Assembly: GCA_030427205.1 (NCBI GenBank)
Contig: JAUHXC010000008.1
Span: 1-64,000 of the forward strand
Length of the DNA: 64,000 nt
DNA from: a bacterium
GTDB lineage: Bacteria; Myxococcota_A; Bradymonadia; UBA7976; UBA1532
Direction of reading: 5' to 3'
This document shows, piece after piece, positions 7,686-17,388 of this stretch; within the stretch, counting starts at the first letter, position 1, and the number at the start of each line of letters is the position of its first letter. A program made the position numbers and the translations under genes. The notes beneath the pieces were generated by a model, which was not told the origin of the DNA, did no database searches, and saw only the letters and a program-made list of their open reading frames with translations.

Positions 7686-10229
7686 TCAGTCGGTCACCTC
7701 GGTGGTGACCACCAGCAGCCAGCCATAGCGTTCGAGGAAGGCGTGGGTGAACATGCGCTCGCCGAGCACCAGCGGCGAGCGCTCGTGATCGCGCATGACC
7801 TGAGCCACGAAGTCGCGGATCTGGTCGTCGAGCTCGTCGAGCGTCAGCAGCCGCGGCCGATGGCGCCAGTCGGCGCCCTTCACCTCTTCGGCGGTGTCGA
7901 TGAGCACCGTCAGCGTCTCGCGGGCGGTCTCGCCCTCCCCCACCGTATCGGGGCGCAGCAGCAGCGCGCGCAGGCCCTCGTCGCTGCCCTCGCGGGCGAA
8001 GTCGAGCAGGATCTGCTGCGCCGTCTCGAGGGTCACCTCGACCCCGACCACGCCCATCGTCGCCTCGCCGACCCGGATGCGCGCCATGCACGGGATCAGC
8101 CGCAGCCCGGTCGAGGCGTCGGTATAGGGCACGCCCCAGCGGGGCTTGTCGTCGGGCGCGTCGATCGCCAGCTTGAACCAGGGCCGCTGGGTCGGGTCGT
8201 AATCGGGCTTCTTCTGGTAGCGCCCCGAGCCGGGGAAGCCGATGAGCAGCCCGGTGCGGGTGCCGGCGAGCGACCACTTGAGCACGGTGCCGTAGGTGCG
8301 ATGCGCCTGACCGAAGCGCCGGCCGAGGCGGCTGAGGCGCGCCGCGTCGGTGCGGGCCACCTCGAGGGTCTCGGGCTTGTCGTCGACCCACGGCGCCATG
8401 ACCACCGTGGGATAGGTCATCGAGACCCGGTTGTCGTAGCCCTCGCGGGGCGCGAGGTCGAACGGCGCGGTCTCGTCGACGTAGAAGTCGGCGTCGAGAT
8501 AGTAGCCCGCCCGCCCGGCGGCGGTCTTCTGCGGCGCCTCGAGCGGGGCGTCGTCCTTGCCGAGCAGCGCCACCGCCTCGGCGCGGTACTGCTCGGTGAG
8601 GCGCTCGATGTCGACGAGGAAGTTGTCGAGCATCATGACCCGGCCCTGCACCGCGACCTGGAACATGCGGGCGCCGCTGCGGATGGCTTCGTCGCGGCGG
8701 GCGTCGGCCATGACATAGCCGAAGATCATGCCGGCCACCGCCAGGATGGTCGCGACGGCCGCCAGCGGCTTGAGCCAGCGCGCGGTGAGGAAGGTGCCCT
8801 TGCGCCGCCGACGCTCGGCGTGGATCGCCAGCCCCAGCGCCTGGATGTGCCCCTGCACGGTGCGGGTGAAGGTCTCGTCAGTGCCCGGACCGGGCACCTC
8901 GTGCAGGTGCTTGAGCTGCGCCTGGGCCAGCGTCAGATCGCCCTGACCGATGGCCAGCCTGATCTGCAGGACGAGCGCGTCGAGCAGCGACGAGCGCGCC
9001 GGGCCGTTCATCGGGAACTGCGCCAGCGATCCGCGCAGGCGGCTGACGCACTCGGTCAGGCGATCGTAGGCCACCACCGCGTCGTCCCGGGCGAGGCGGC
9101 GGATGCTGTCGCTGCCGTCGGCGGCCCGCACCAGCAGGTCGTCGCTCAGGGCCGCCAGATCGATGGCGGCGTCCTCGGCCACGGTGAACGCGTCGGCGTG
9201 CACCAGGTGGGCCTCGATGTCGGCCCGCATGACCGTGACGTTGGCGTAGCGCCGCTCGGGATCGGGGTCGAGGGCCTGCAGGATGATGCGCCGCAGGTGC
9301 GGGGTCACGTGGCGCGCGCCGGGCACCCGGGCCGGGTCTTCGACCTTGCCGGCCACCGCCGCGGCGATGATCTCGTGCTGGCTCTTGCCCGCCCGGGGCG
9401 CGCGGCCGGTCACGATCTCGAAGAGCACCCCGCCGAGCAGGTGGATGTCGGTGGCCTCGCTGAAGCGGCTGTACTCGCCGCGGATCTGCTCGGGGGCCAT
9501 GTAGCGCAGCGTGCCGGCGATCTTGATCTCGCCCTTGTCGTTGAGCTCGTCCTCGGGGATGGCGTCGGGGCCGGCGTCGGGGCCGAAGGGCATCGCCAGC
9601 CCCCAGTCCATGACGTAGACCTCGCCGAAGTCGCCGACCATCACGTTGCTCGGCTTGAGGTCGCGGTGCAGGATGCCCTTGCTGTGGGCGTAGGCCACCG
9701 CGTCCATCACCTTGAGCAGGATGCGCAGGTGGTCCTTCCAGTCGAGCGTCTCGGCGCGGATGGCCACCTGGCTGCGCATGTCTTCGTCGCGCAGGTCTTC
9801 GGGGTGCAGCAGAAACCGCCAGGGGATGCCGTCGACCTTCTTCATCGTGAAGAAGAGCCGCCCCTTGTGATCTTTGGCCAGCGCGTAGATCGGCACGATG
9901 TTGGGGTGATCGAGCCGGGCGGTGAGCACCGCCTCGCGGGCGAACTGCTTGAGCTCTTCGGCCAGATCGGAGCCGTCTTCGTTGCTCGGGCGGAAGATCT
10001 TGAGCGCGACCTCGCGCTCGAGCGAGGTCTGGCGGGCGTCGAGCACCAGGGCCATGCCGCCCTTGCCGAGGGTGCCGGTGACCTCGTAGTTCGCCGCCGC
10101 GCCGACCTGGGTATTGCCGTCGGGCTGACCGATGGTCTCCACCGGCAGCTGACGCGCCCCGACCACCCGGTCGAGCACCGTCAGCCGCCACGCGTGCTCG
10201 GTCATCGTCGGCCGGTCGTCGATCGCCAC
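7686..10229 (-). CDS. Transmembrane Ser/Thr protein kinase with dCache-like sensor
   Basis: The 847-residue protein has a cytoplasmic kinase domain at about residues 48-340: glycine loop GTLGKGGMALV, ATP lysine in VALKIF, catalytic loop HRDLKPSN, DWG in place of DFG, and YMAPEQ. About 140 helical residues follow, then one transmembrane helix (about 487-508). The extracytoplasmic part of about 280 residues contains a double-Cache signature (YDPTQRPWFKLAI at about 680, then WGVPYTDASTG). The layout is that of a receptor kinase sensing a small ligand outside the inner membrane. The start is taken as GTG 10229, with GAGGAG somewhat far upstream; ATG 10205 is the alternative. It is separated from the downstream envelope protein by 81 bases. 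Confidence 0.9.
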   Translation of the reverse strand: MAIDDRPTMTEHAWRLTVLDRVVGARQLPVETIGQPDGNTQVGAAANYEVTGTLGKGGMALVLDARQTSLEREVALKIFRPSNEDGSDLAEELKQFAREAVLTARLDHPNIVPIYALAKDHKGRLFFTMKKVDGIPWRFLLHPEDLRDEDMRSQVAIRAETLDWKDHLRILLKVMDAVAYAHSKGILHRDLKPSNVMVGDFGEVYVMDWGLAMPFGPDAGPDAIPEDELNDKGEIKIAGTLRYMAPEQIRGEYSRFSEATDIHLLGGVLFEIVTGRAPRAGKSQHEIIAAAVAGKVEDPARVPGARHVTPHLRRIILQALDPDPERRYANVTVMRADIEAHLVHADAFTVAEDAAIDLAALSDDLLVRAADGSDSIRRLARDDAVVAYDRLTECVSRLRGSLAQFPMNGPARSSLLDALVLQIRLAIGQGDLTLAQAQLKHLHEVPGPGTDETFTRTVQGHIQALGLAIHAERRRRKGTFLTARWLKPLAAVATILAVAGMIFGYVMADARRDEAIRSGARMFQVAVQGRVMMLDNFLVDIERLTEQYRAEAVALLGKDDAPLEAPQKTAAGRAGYYLDADFYVDETAPFDLAPREGYDNRVSMTYPTVVMAPWVDDKPETLEVARTDAARLSRLGRRFGQAHRTYGTVLKWSLAGTRTGLLIGFPGSGRYQKKPDYDPTQRPWFKLAIDAPDDKPRWGVPYTDASTGLRLIPCMARIRVGEATMGVVGVEVTLETAQQILLDFAREGSDEGLRALLLRPDTVGEGETARETLTVLIDTAEEVKGADWRHRPRLLTLDELDDQIRDFVAQVMRDHERSPLVLGERMFTHAFLERYGWLLVVTTEVTD

Positions 10230-10357
10230 GGGCTGCGGTTCACTCCTCGGACGTCACGTCGGCAATATGCCCGATCGGCGGCCCGGGGGCCACCCGCGCA
10301 CCGCAGAGATCCGCAGGGGCACGCCTGAGGAACCGCCCACGGTAAACGCGCCGCGGT

Positions 10358-13105
10358 TCATTGTTCGTTCGCGCACCCGTCGCGCAGCATGTCGCGCCGC
10401 ACGCAATAGGTATCGACGAGCTGCGGCCCCGGCGGCTCGCAGCAGGTCTCGACCTCGAAGTCGGCGCAGTCGTCATTGGTATTGCACGGGTGGGTGCAGA
10501 CGTTGCGGAAGCCGGCCTGCGCGACCCCGAGGCAGCTGAGGCCCTCGGCGCACATGAAGCCGCGGCAGTCTTCGCCGGGCCCGGGCAGCGCCTCGCGGCG
10601 GCACTGGCCATCGCAGCCGTCGAGGGCGTTGATGTTGCCGTCGTCGCACTGCTCGTCGCCCTCGATGACGCCGTTGCCGCACTCCCGGCGGCAGCTCGCG
10701 TCGCAGCCGTCCGCCGGATCGCGGTTGCCGTCGTCGCATTGCTCGCCGAAGTCGATCTCGCCGTTGCCGCACTCCAGCCGGCAGGCCGGATCACAGCCGT
10801 CGTCGGCCCGGCGGTTGCCGTCGTCGCACTCCTCCGTCGGCCCCAGCTCGCCGTCGCCGCATTCGCTCTGGCACAGCCCGTTGCAGCCGTCGCCGTCATC
10901 GCGGTTGCCGTCGTCGCACTGTTCGCCGGCGTCGACACGCCCGTTCCCGCAGCGCTGGCGGCAGTTGCGGTCGCAGCCGTCGCCGTCGGCGCGGTTGCCG
11001 TCGTCGCACTGCTCGTCGCCTTCGAGCGTGCCGTTGCCGCACTCGATCAGGCACTGCGCATCGCAGCCGTCTTCGCCGTCGCGGTTGCCGTCGTCGCACT
11101 GCTCGTCGCCCTCGAGCGCGCCGTTGCCGCACTCCAGCCGGCAGGCGGCGTCGCAGCCGTCCGCCGGTTCGGTATTGCCGTCATCGCACTGCTCGTCCCC
11201 TTCGAGCGTGCCGTTGCCACACTCCAGCCGGCACAGCGCGTCGCAGCCGTCCGCCGGATCGACGTTGCCGTCGTCGCAGGCCTCGTCGCCGTCGAGCGCG
11301 CCGTTGCCACACTCCAGCCGGCAGTCGGCGTCGCAGCCGTCGTCGGGCGCGCGGTTGCCGTCGTCGCAGGCCTCGGCGCCGTCGAGCGCGCCGTTGCCGC
11401 ACTCGATCAGGCACTGCGCATCGCAGCCGTCGTCCGCCACGCGGTTGCCGTCGTCGCATTGCTCGGCGCCTTCGAGCGCGCCGTTGCCGCACTCCAGCCG
11501 ACACAGCGGGTCGCAGCCGTCGCCCGGCGCGTTATTGCCGTCGTCGCAGATCTCGTCGGCGTCGAGCGCGCCGTTGCCGCACTCGTCGCCGCAGCCGGGA
11601 TCACACCCGTCGCCGGCGAGACGGTTGCCGTCGTCGCATTGCTCGTCGCCGTCGAGCCGCCCGTTGCCGCACTCGAAGCGGCAGCGGGCGTCGCAACCGT
11701 CGCCGGGCTCGGTATTGCCGTCGTCGCAGTCTTCGAGCACCGACAAGAGGCCGTCGCCGCAGCGGGCGAAGGCCAGATCGGGGCCGAGGTCGACGGCCGC
11801 GTCGGGGATCATGTCGGCCTCGGGCGCCGCGTCGGGGATCATATCGGGCTCGGGCGCCATGTCGAGGGCCAGATCGGGCTCGGGCGCCATGTCGAGATCG
11901 ACGGGCTGCATGTCGGGCGCGGCCATGTCGAGCCCCATGTCGGGCGGGCCGAGGTCTTCGTCCAGCGGCGGCGGATCCACCGGCGAGAGGTCGACGATGG
12001 GCAGCGGCCGGCGGTCGGTGAGGATGGTGCCGTACTCCAACGCGGCGAAGTCGCCGCCGACGGCCCAGGTGTCGCCGTCGCTGAGCACCGCGTGCAGGGT
12101 ATCGTCGGCCCAGCCGCCCTCGCGGGCGCCGGGCAACCGGGTCCAGACCCCGTCGGCGTCGCGCACCGCGACGAGCCCGCGGTTGCCCGAGACGAGGGCC
12201 ACGCCGTCCTCGCGCACGAATACGCCATTGAGCGGCGGCAGCCCCTCGGGGATACCGTCTTCGACCCACGCGTCGCCGTCGAAGCGCCGCACCACCGCGC
12301 TCTGCAAGCCGCCGACCGCCAGGATCGGGCCGTCGCGGCGGCCGTGCACGGTGAAGATGAGGTCGGTGGTGCCGGTCTCGAGCCGGCGCAGCGTCTCGCC
12401 GTCGTAATGCAGCGCGATGCCGCCCTCGCCGACGATGTGCACGTCGTCGGGCCCCGAGCCCCACGCCTTGTACAGGTTGAGGTCGTCGGGCAGGGCGTCC
12501 GACTCCAGCGGCCACCAGCGCCCCTGCCCGTCGGAGCGCAGCACGATGCCCTTGGGGCCGCCGGGCAGCGGGCTGCCGCCGACCGCCCACAGATCGTCGG
12601 GCCCCGACCCCCACAGCCCCCAGAGCACGGCGTCCGTCGACAGCCCGGTCTCTTCGACCCGCCAGCGGCGGTCGCCCCAGCTCAGGATGCGGCCCGCTTC
12701 GCCGCAGGCCCAGATGTGCCGCGGGTCGCTGCCCCAGACCCACCACAGCGTGCGGCCCTCGGGGATCGACTCGCGGGTGATGCGCTCGCCGTCGTAGCGG
12801 GCGAGCACGCCGCCGGTGGGGCCGCGCCCGCCGCCGGCGAAGAAGACCTCGTCGGGGCCCGACGCCCAGACGCCGAGGAAGAGCGATCCGACGTCGCCTT
12901 CGACCCGGGCCAACGCCGAGCCCGGCGGCTCGGCCGCGGCGTCGAGATCGAGCCCCATGTCGGCGCTGGCGTCGGCGTCGGCCTGCGCGCCATCGTCGAA
13001 GGGCTCGGCCGGATCGGCCCCCTCGCAGCCGCCGAGGGGCGCGGCGAGCAGGCAGGCCAACAGACAGAGCGGGAGAGGCAGGCGCGCGGGCATCGGGCGG
13101 GACAT
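10358..13105 (-). CDS. Lipoprotein with BNR/propeller-like half and 13 cysteine-rich CDDGN repeats
   Basis: The 915-residue protein has a lipoprotein signal (LLACLLAAPLGGC) and a D/A-rich spacer. A propeller-like region at about residues 65-370 repeats WxSGPDD(L/V) motifs (WGSGPDDLWAVGG, WASGPDEVFFAGG). A linker rich in LDMAPEPD follows. Then come thirteen tandem units of the Myxococcus cysteine-rich (DUF4215) type, each like ECGNGALDGDEQCDDGN plus a DGCD knot, at about residues 447-835. A further cysteine-rich tail ends the protein. Such proteins are exposed on the cell surface; the cysteine pattern implies disulphides formed after export. No catalytic motif is visible. Confidence 0.9.
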   Translation of the reverse strand: MSRPMPARLPLPLCLLACLLAAPLGGCEGADPAEPFDDGAQADADASADMGLDLDAAAEPPGSALARVEGDVGSLFLGVWASGPDEVFFAGGGRGPTGGVLARYDGERITRESIPEGRTLWWVWGSDPRHIWACGEAGRILSWGDRRWRVEETGLSTDAVLWGLWGSGPDDLWAVGGSPLPGGPKGIVLRSDGQGRWWPLESDALPDDLNLYKAWGSGPDDVHIVGEGGIALHYDGETLRRLETGTTDLIFTVHGRRDGPILAVGGLQSAVVRRFDGDAWVEDGIPEGLPPLNGVFVREDGVALVSGNRGLVAVRDADGVWTRLPGAREGGWADDTLHAVLSDGDTWAVGGDFAALEYGTILTDRRPLPIVDLSPVDPPPLDEDLGPPDMGLDMAAPDMQPVDLDMAPEPDLALDMAPEPDMIPDAAPEADMIPDAAVDLGPDLAFARCGDGLLSVLEDCDDGNTEPGDGCDARCRFECGNGRLDGDEQCDDGNRLAGDGCDPGCGDECGNGALDADEICDDGNNAPGDGCDPLCRLECGNGALEGAEQCDDGNRVADDGCDAQCLIECGNGALDGAEACDDGNRAPDDGCDADCRLECGNGALDGDEACDDGNVDPADGCDALCRLECGNGTLEGDEQCDDGNTEPADGCDAACRLECGNGALEGDEQCDDGNRDGEDGCDAQCLIECGNGTLEGDEQCDDGNRADGDGCDRNCRQRCGNGRVDAGEQCDDGNRDDGDGCNGLCQSECGDGELGPTEECDDGNRRADDGCDPACRLECGNGEIDFGEQCDDGNRDPADGCDASCRRECGNGVIEGDEQCDDGNINALDGCDGQCRREALPGPGEDCRGFMCAEGLSCLGVAQAGFRNVCTHPCNTNDDCADFEVETCCEPPGPQLVDTYCVRRDMLRDGCANEQ
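10598..11770 (-). repeat. Tandem 90-bp coding repeat, 13 units
   Basis: A 90-base periodicity encodes 30-residue units with the core CGNG...E.CDDGN...DGCD...C. Thirteen units are countable. The central ones (about 10990-11500) are most alike, with blocks such as ECGNGTLEGDEQCDDGN recurring almost unchanged. This indicates expansion by unequal recombination inside the gene. It is a protein-coding array, not a CRISPR. Confidence 0.9.
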
Positions 13106-13190
13106 GGCAACCCCGAATTGTTCGAATTGCCCCGCGACTCTCTCGCCGAATACCGGTTGGGGGCAAGTTCAGCCGCCGTCGCCGGCCCCC

Positions 13191-14522
13191 TCAGTCGCAG
13201 CGCAGGCGGGCGATCCCGATGGCCGGCGCGCCGTCGGGGCCGGCGTAGTTCCAAGCGACGGTGGTCGGGCTGGCGTCGATCACGAAGCGCGGCCAGTAGC
13301 GGCCGCAGCACAGGCAGCCGGCGTGGGCGTCGCCGAGCGCGACCGCCGCGCCATCGCGGGTCAGCACGTCGACCCGCCCGCGGGCCATGCCCGGGCACCA
13401 CGCGTCGGCGTCGGGCCAACCGGCCACGGCCACCTGCCCCGCGATCAGCCGCGCGGTCGCGGCGCCGGTCTCGGGCAACGGCAGGCGCTGGTGGGTCTGG
13501 GGGAAGAACAGCTCCATGGGCCGGTCGGCGGAGCGCACCGTGAACACCACCGCCTCGGCCGACGCGTCGATCGCGACCACCTCGCTGCCCGGCGCCAACC
13601 CCCAGCTCTCCCGCGGCAGGCCGTCCCACCCGTGGTGCTGCACCGCGCTGCCCTGAGAGACCCAGAACCCATCGGGCCCGGCGGTCGCCGTGCCGCCGAC
13701 GTGGCGCCGCAAGGGCTCGGTGAGCGGCTGACCGTCGAGCAGCAGCAGCCACCCCATGTCACCGCCCTCGTCGACCTGCTTGACGTAGCCCACCTGCCCC
13801 CGCCATAGGGCCGCCTCGACCACGCCGTCGTCGATGACCCGGCTCTCGCCGCCCCGCCAGTGGAACAGGCGGCCACCGACGGTGTAGATCGCCTGCCCCG
13901 GCTCGACCCATTGCGGCGGCTGCCAGTGGATGGGTCCGCCGCCGTAGGGGAAGTCGAAGCGATCGGCCAGCGGCACGTCGCCGTCGCCGTCGCGATAGAT
14001 GAGCCGCTGCCCGCCGTCTCCATCGGGCCGCACGAGCAGAAAGGCCCCGGCGTTGGCCGCCAGCAGCATGTCGGAGGGGCCGCCGACCGGCGCTCGATCG
14101 CGGGCGCGTACGGTGCGCACGAAGCCGTTGGGGCCGCGCTCGCCGAAGTAGACCGTTTCGCCGTCGACGATCGGCTCGAAGTCGCGCAGCTCGGCGACGG
14201 CGACGCGCCGAACCTCGAAGCGGCAGCCGCCGACCGGCGCGTCGGCGACAAAGGTATCGGGCATGGCATCCCAGATGGGTGGCATGGCATCCAGAATGGC
14301 ATACGGCATGGCATCCGGCGCAGCCATCATGGCATCCGAGGTGACTGGCATGGCATCCGGCATGGCATCCGGAATGACCGGCATGGCGTCCGGCGCGGCG
14401 TCGACCGGTGGCCGGTCGCTGGCGTCGGACCGCACGCCGTCGAGGCGGCTGCGCGCGTCGTCGCAGGCGAAAGATGCGAGGATGACCGGCGTGATCAGGA
14501 CGAGTATTCGAAACGGGCTCAT
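13191..14522 (-). CDS. Lipoprotein with DAMP-repeat linker
   Basis: The 443-residue protein starts at ATG 14522 with a lipoprotein signal (ILVLITPVILASFAC). Residues about 40-95 are a degenerate repeat of DAMP (PDAMPDAMPVTSDAM and similar), a likely flexible tether. The C-terminal 340 residues are beta-rich and look propeller-like, with recurring segments such as DFEPIVDGETVYFGERGPNG and GGDMGWLLLLDGQPL. A HAGCLCCGRYW cluster of three cysteines lies near the end. No known catalytic motif is seen. It belongs to the run of minus-strand surface proteins between the lipase and the CDDGN lipoprotein. Family not recognised. Confidence 0.82.
   Translation of the reverse strand: MSPFRILVLITPVILASFACDDARSRLDGVRSDASDRPPVDAAPDAMPVIPDAMPDAMPVTSDAMMAAPDAMPYAILDAMPPIWDAMPDTFVADAPVGGCRFEVRRVAVAELRDFEPIVDGETVYFGERGPNGFVRTVRARDRAPVGGPSDMLLAANAGAFLLVRPDGDGGQRLIYRDGDGDVPLADRFDFPYGGGPIHWQPPQWVEPGQAIYTVGGRLFHWRGGESRVIDDGVVEAALWRGQVGYVKQVDEGGDMGWLLLLDGQPLTEPLRRHVGGTATAGPDGFWVSQGSAVQHHGWDGLPRESWGLAPGSEVVAIDASAEAVVFTVRSADRPMELFFPQTHQRLPLPETGAATARLIAGQVAVAGWPDADAWCPGMARGRVDVLTRDGAAVALGDAHAGCLCCGRYWPRFVIDASPTTVAWNYAGPDGAPAIGIARLRCD
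14200..14405 (-). repeat. DAMP-encoding short repeats
   Basis: The stretch alternates around the 12-base unit GATGCCATGCCG (written on the coding strand) and encodes at least eight DAMP or DAM motifs. The ATGGCATC words on the plus strand make it look repetitive from either side. It lies inside the lipoprotein linker. Confidence 0.8.
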
Positions 14523-14578
14523 GCGCGGCCTCCCCCGGTTCGCTGTGGGCCGGAGCGGGGTTTGATCGCGCGGCTGGC

Positions 14579-16465
<1,887 letters not shown>

Positions 16466-16560
16466 GCTGTCTCCTCGATGGAGGGCCGTGCGCCGGCGGA
16501 TCCTACCGCAGCGCCACGGACACGTTCACCCGGGTGCGGGCGAAGCGGCGGCTGTATGGC

Positions 16561-17205
16561 TCAGCCTTCGGGGGGCGGCTCGTCGGCGGGCGGCTCGTCG
16601 GCCGCGGTTTCGGGGGCGGGCGGCTCGGCGGCCGCGGGCTCGGGGGCGCGGGCCGCCGGTGTCTCGGAGGGCTTGCGCCCGCGGCCGAAGAGCCCGGCGA
16701 GGCCGCTCATGAAGTCGCTGGGACCCGGCGCCATGTTGCGCAGCAGCTCGAGGTTCTGGTTCATCGCGCTCTGGGCCACGCTGAACGAGCTGAGGGTCAT
16801 CTTGATGTAGTGCGAGAACAGCCGGATGAGCGACTGGTCTTCGAGCCGGATGAGCGTGCGCAGGAAGTCATCGGGCAGGAAGTCGAGCTTGTGCACGTGG
16901 GTATCGGTCAACAGCACCTGCACCATCGTGCGCCGGGTGAGATCCTCGTTGGTCGAGGCGTCGATCACCTTCACCTCGCGCCCTTCGGCCAGGTCGCGGG
17001 CGAGGTCGTCGAGGGTGATGTAGGCGCTGCGCCCGGTGTCGTACAGCCGGCGGTTGCGATAGCGCTTGATCAGCACGGCCACGGTCTCTCCCTTCTCGCT
17101 CGACGGATCTTCGGGAGTCTGCGCGTCGAGGGTCCGCGACGCAAGCGCGGCGGCGAAGAAGGCCCGCGGGTCGAGCAGGTTGGCCGGGTTGGGGATGGCG
17201 CTCAT
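16561..17205 (-). CDS. phaR: PHA synthesis repressor PhaR
   Basis: The 214-residue protein carries the PHB/PHA accumulation regulator DNA-binding domain at about residues 43-105. Its signature is IKRYRNRRLYDT, then ITLDDLARDLAEG and DLTRRTMVQVLL. A central helical region (LIRLEDQSLIRLFSHYIKMT) matches the PHB-binding segment of the family. The last 45 residues are A/P/E-rich. PhaR proteins bind both PHA granules and operator DNA, releasing phasin transcription when polymer is present. Its place at the end of a PHA synthase locus, and a dyad ahead of the phasin gene, fit that role. It starts at ATG 17205. Confidence 0.93.
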   Translation of the reverse strand: MSAIPNPANLLDPRAFFAAALASRTLDAQTPEDPSSEKGETVAVLIKRYRNRRLYDTGRSAYITLDDLARDLAEGREVKVIDASTNEDLTRRTMVQVLLTDTHVHKLDFLPDDFLRTLIRLEDQSLIRLFSHYIKMTLSSFSVAQSAMNQNLELLRNMAPGPSDFMSGLAGLFGRGRKPSETPAARAPEPAAAEPPAPETAADEPPADEPPPEG

Positions 17206-17279
17206 GGGAGGCTCCGATGCCGGGCGGCGCGGCGCATTTGGCTCGGCCGGGCCGGTCTGCTAAGAGACGAAGGAGGCGA

Positions 17280-17348
17280 GGCCCGTCACCCGCGCACGGT
17301 GAATGGAGATCCCCCCGACGTACCCACGTCGAGGGAGGGTGACGGGCC
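17280..17348. other. Nested inverted repeat between ligase gene and phaR
   Basis: Perfect 12-base arms (GGCCCGTCACCC at 17280-17291 and its complement at 17337-17348) enclose a second hairpin (CGACGT at about 17307-17312, loop ACCC, then ACGTCG). It lies in the 183-base gap between the AMP-ligase stop and the phaR start. There is no T-tract, so a classical terminator is uncertain. It may be a Rho-type end, an mRNA processing hairpin or a binding site. Confidence 0.6.
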
Positions 17349-17388
17349 CCGCCGAATCTGTATCTGGCCGAAGCGGGCTCGCCGCCTT

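Noticed and set aside
7743..10328. Long plus-strand open frame opposite the dCache kinase
   Set aside because: The minus frame contains every kinase motif; the plus frame has none and arises from high GC at third positions.
10598..11770. Regular 90-bp repeats that could suggest a CRISPR or satellite
   Set aside because: Repeats are in frame, encode a known cysteine-rich unit and differ mostly at silent or conservative positions. There are no unique spacers or cas genes.
10361..13543. Very long open frame on the plus strand opposite the CDDGN-repeat gene
   Set aside because: It is the antisense shadow of a GC-rich repeat gene. The peptide is a run of VAVVALL-type words mirroring the repeats, while the minus strand has a signal peptide and real domains.
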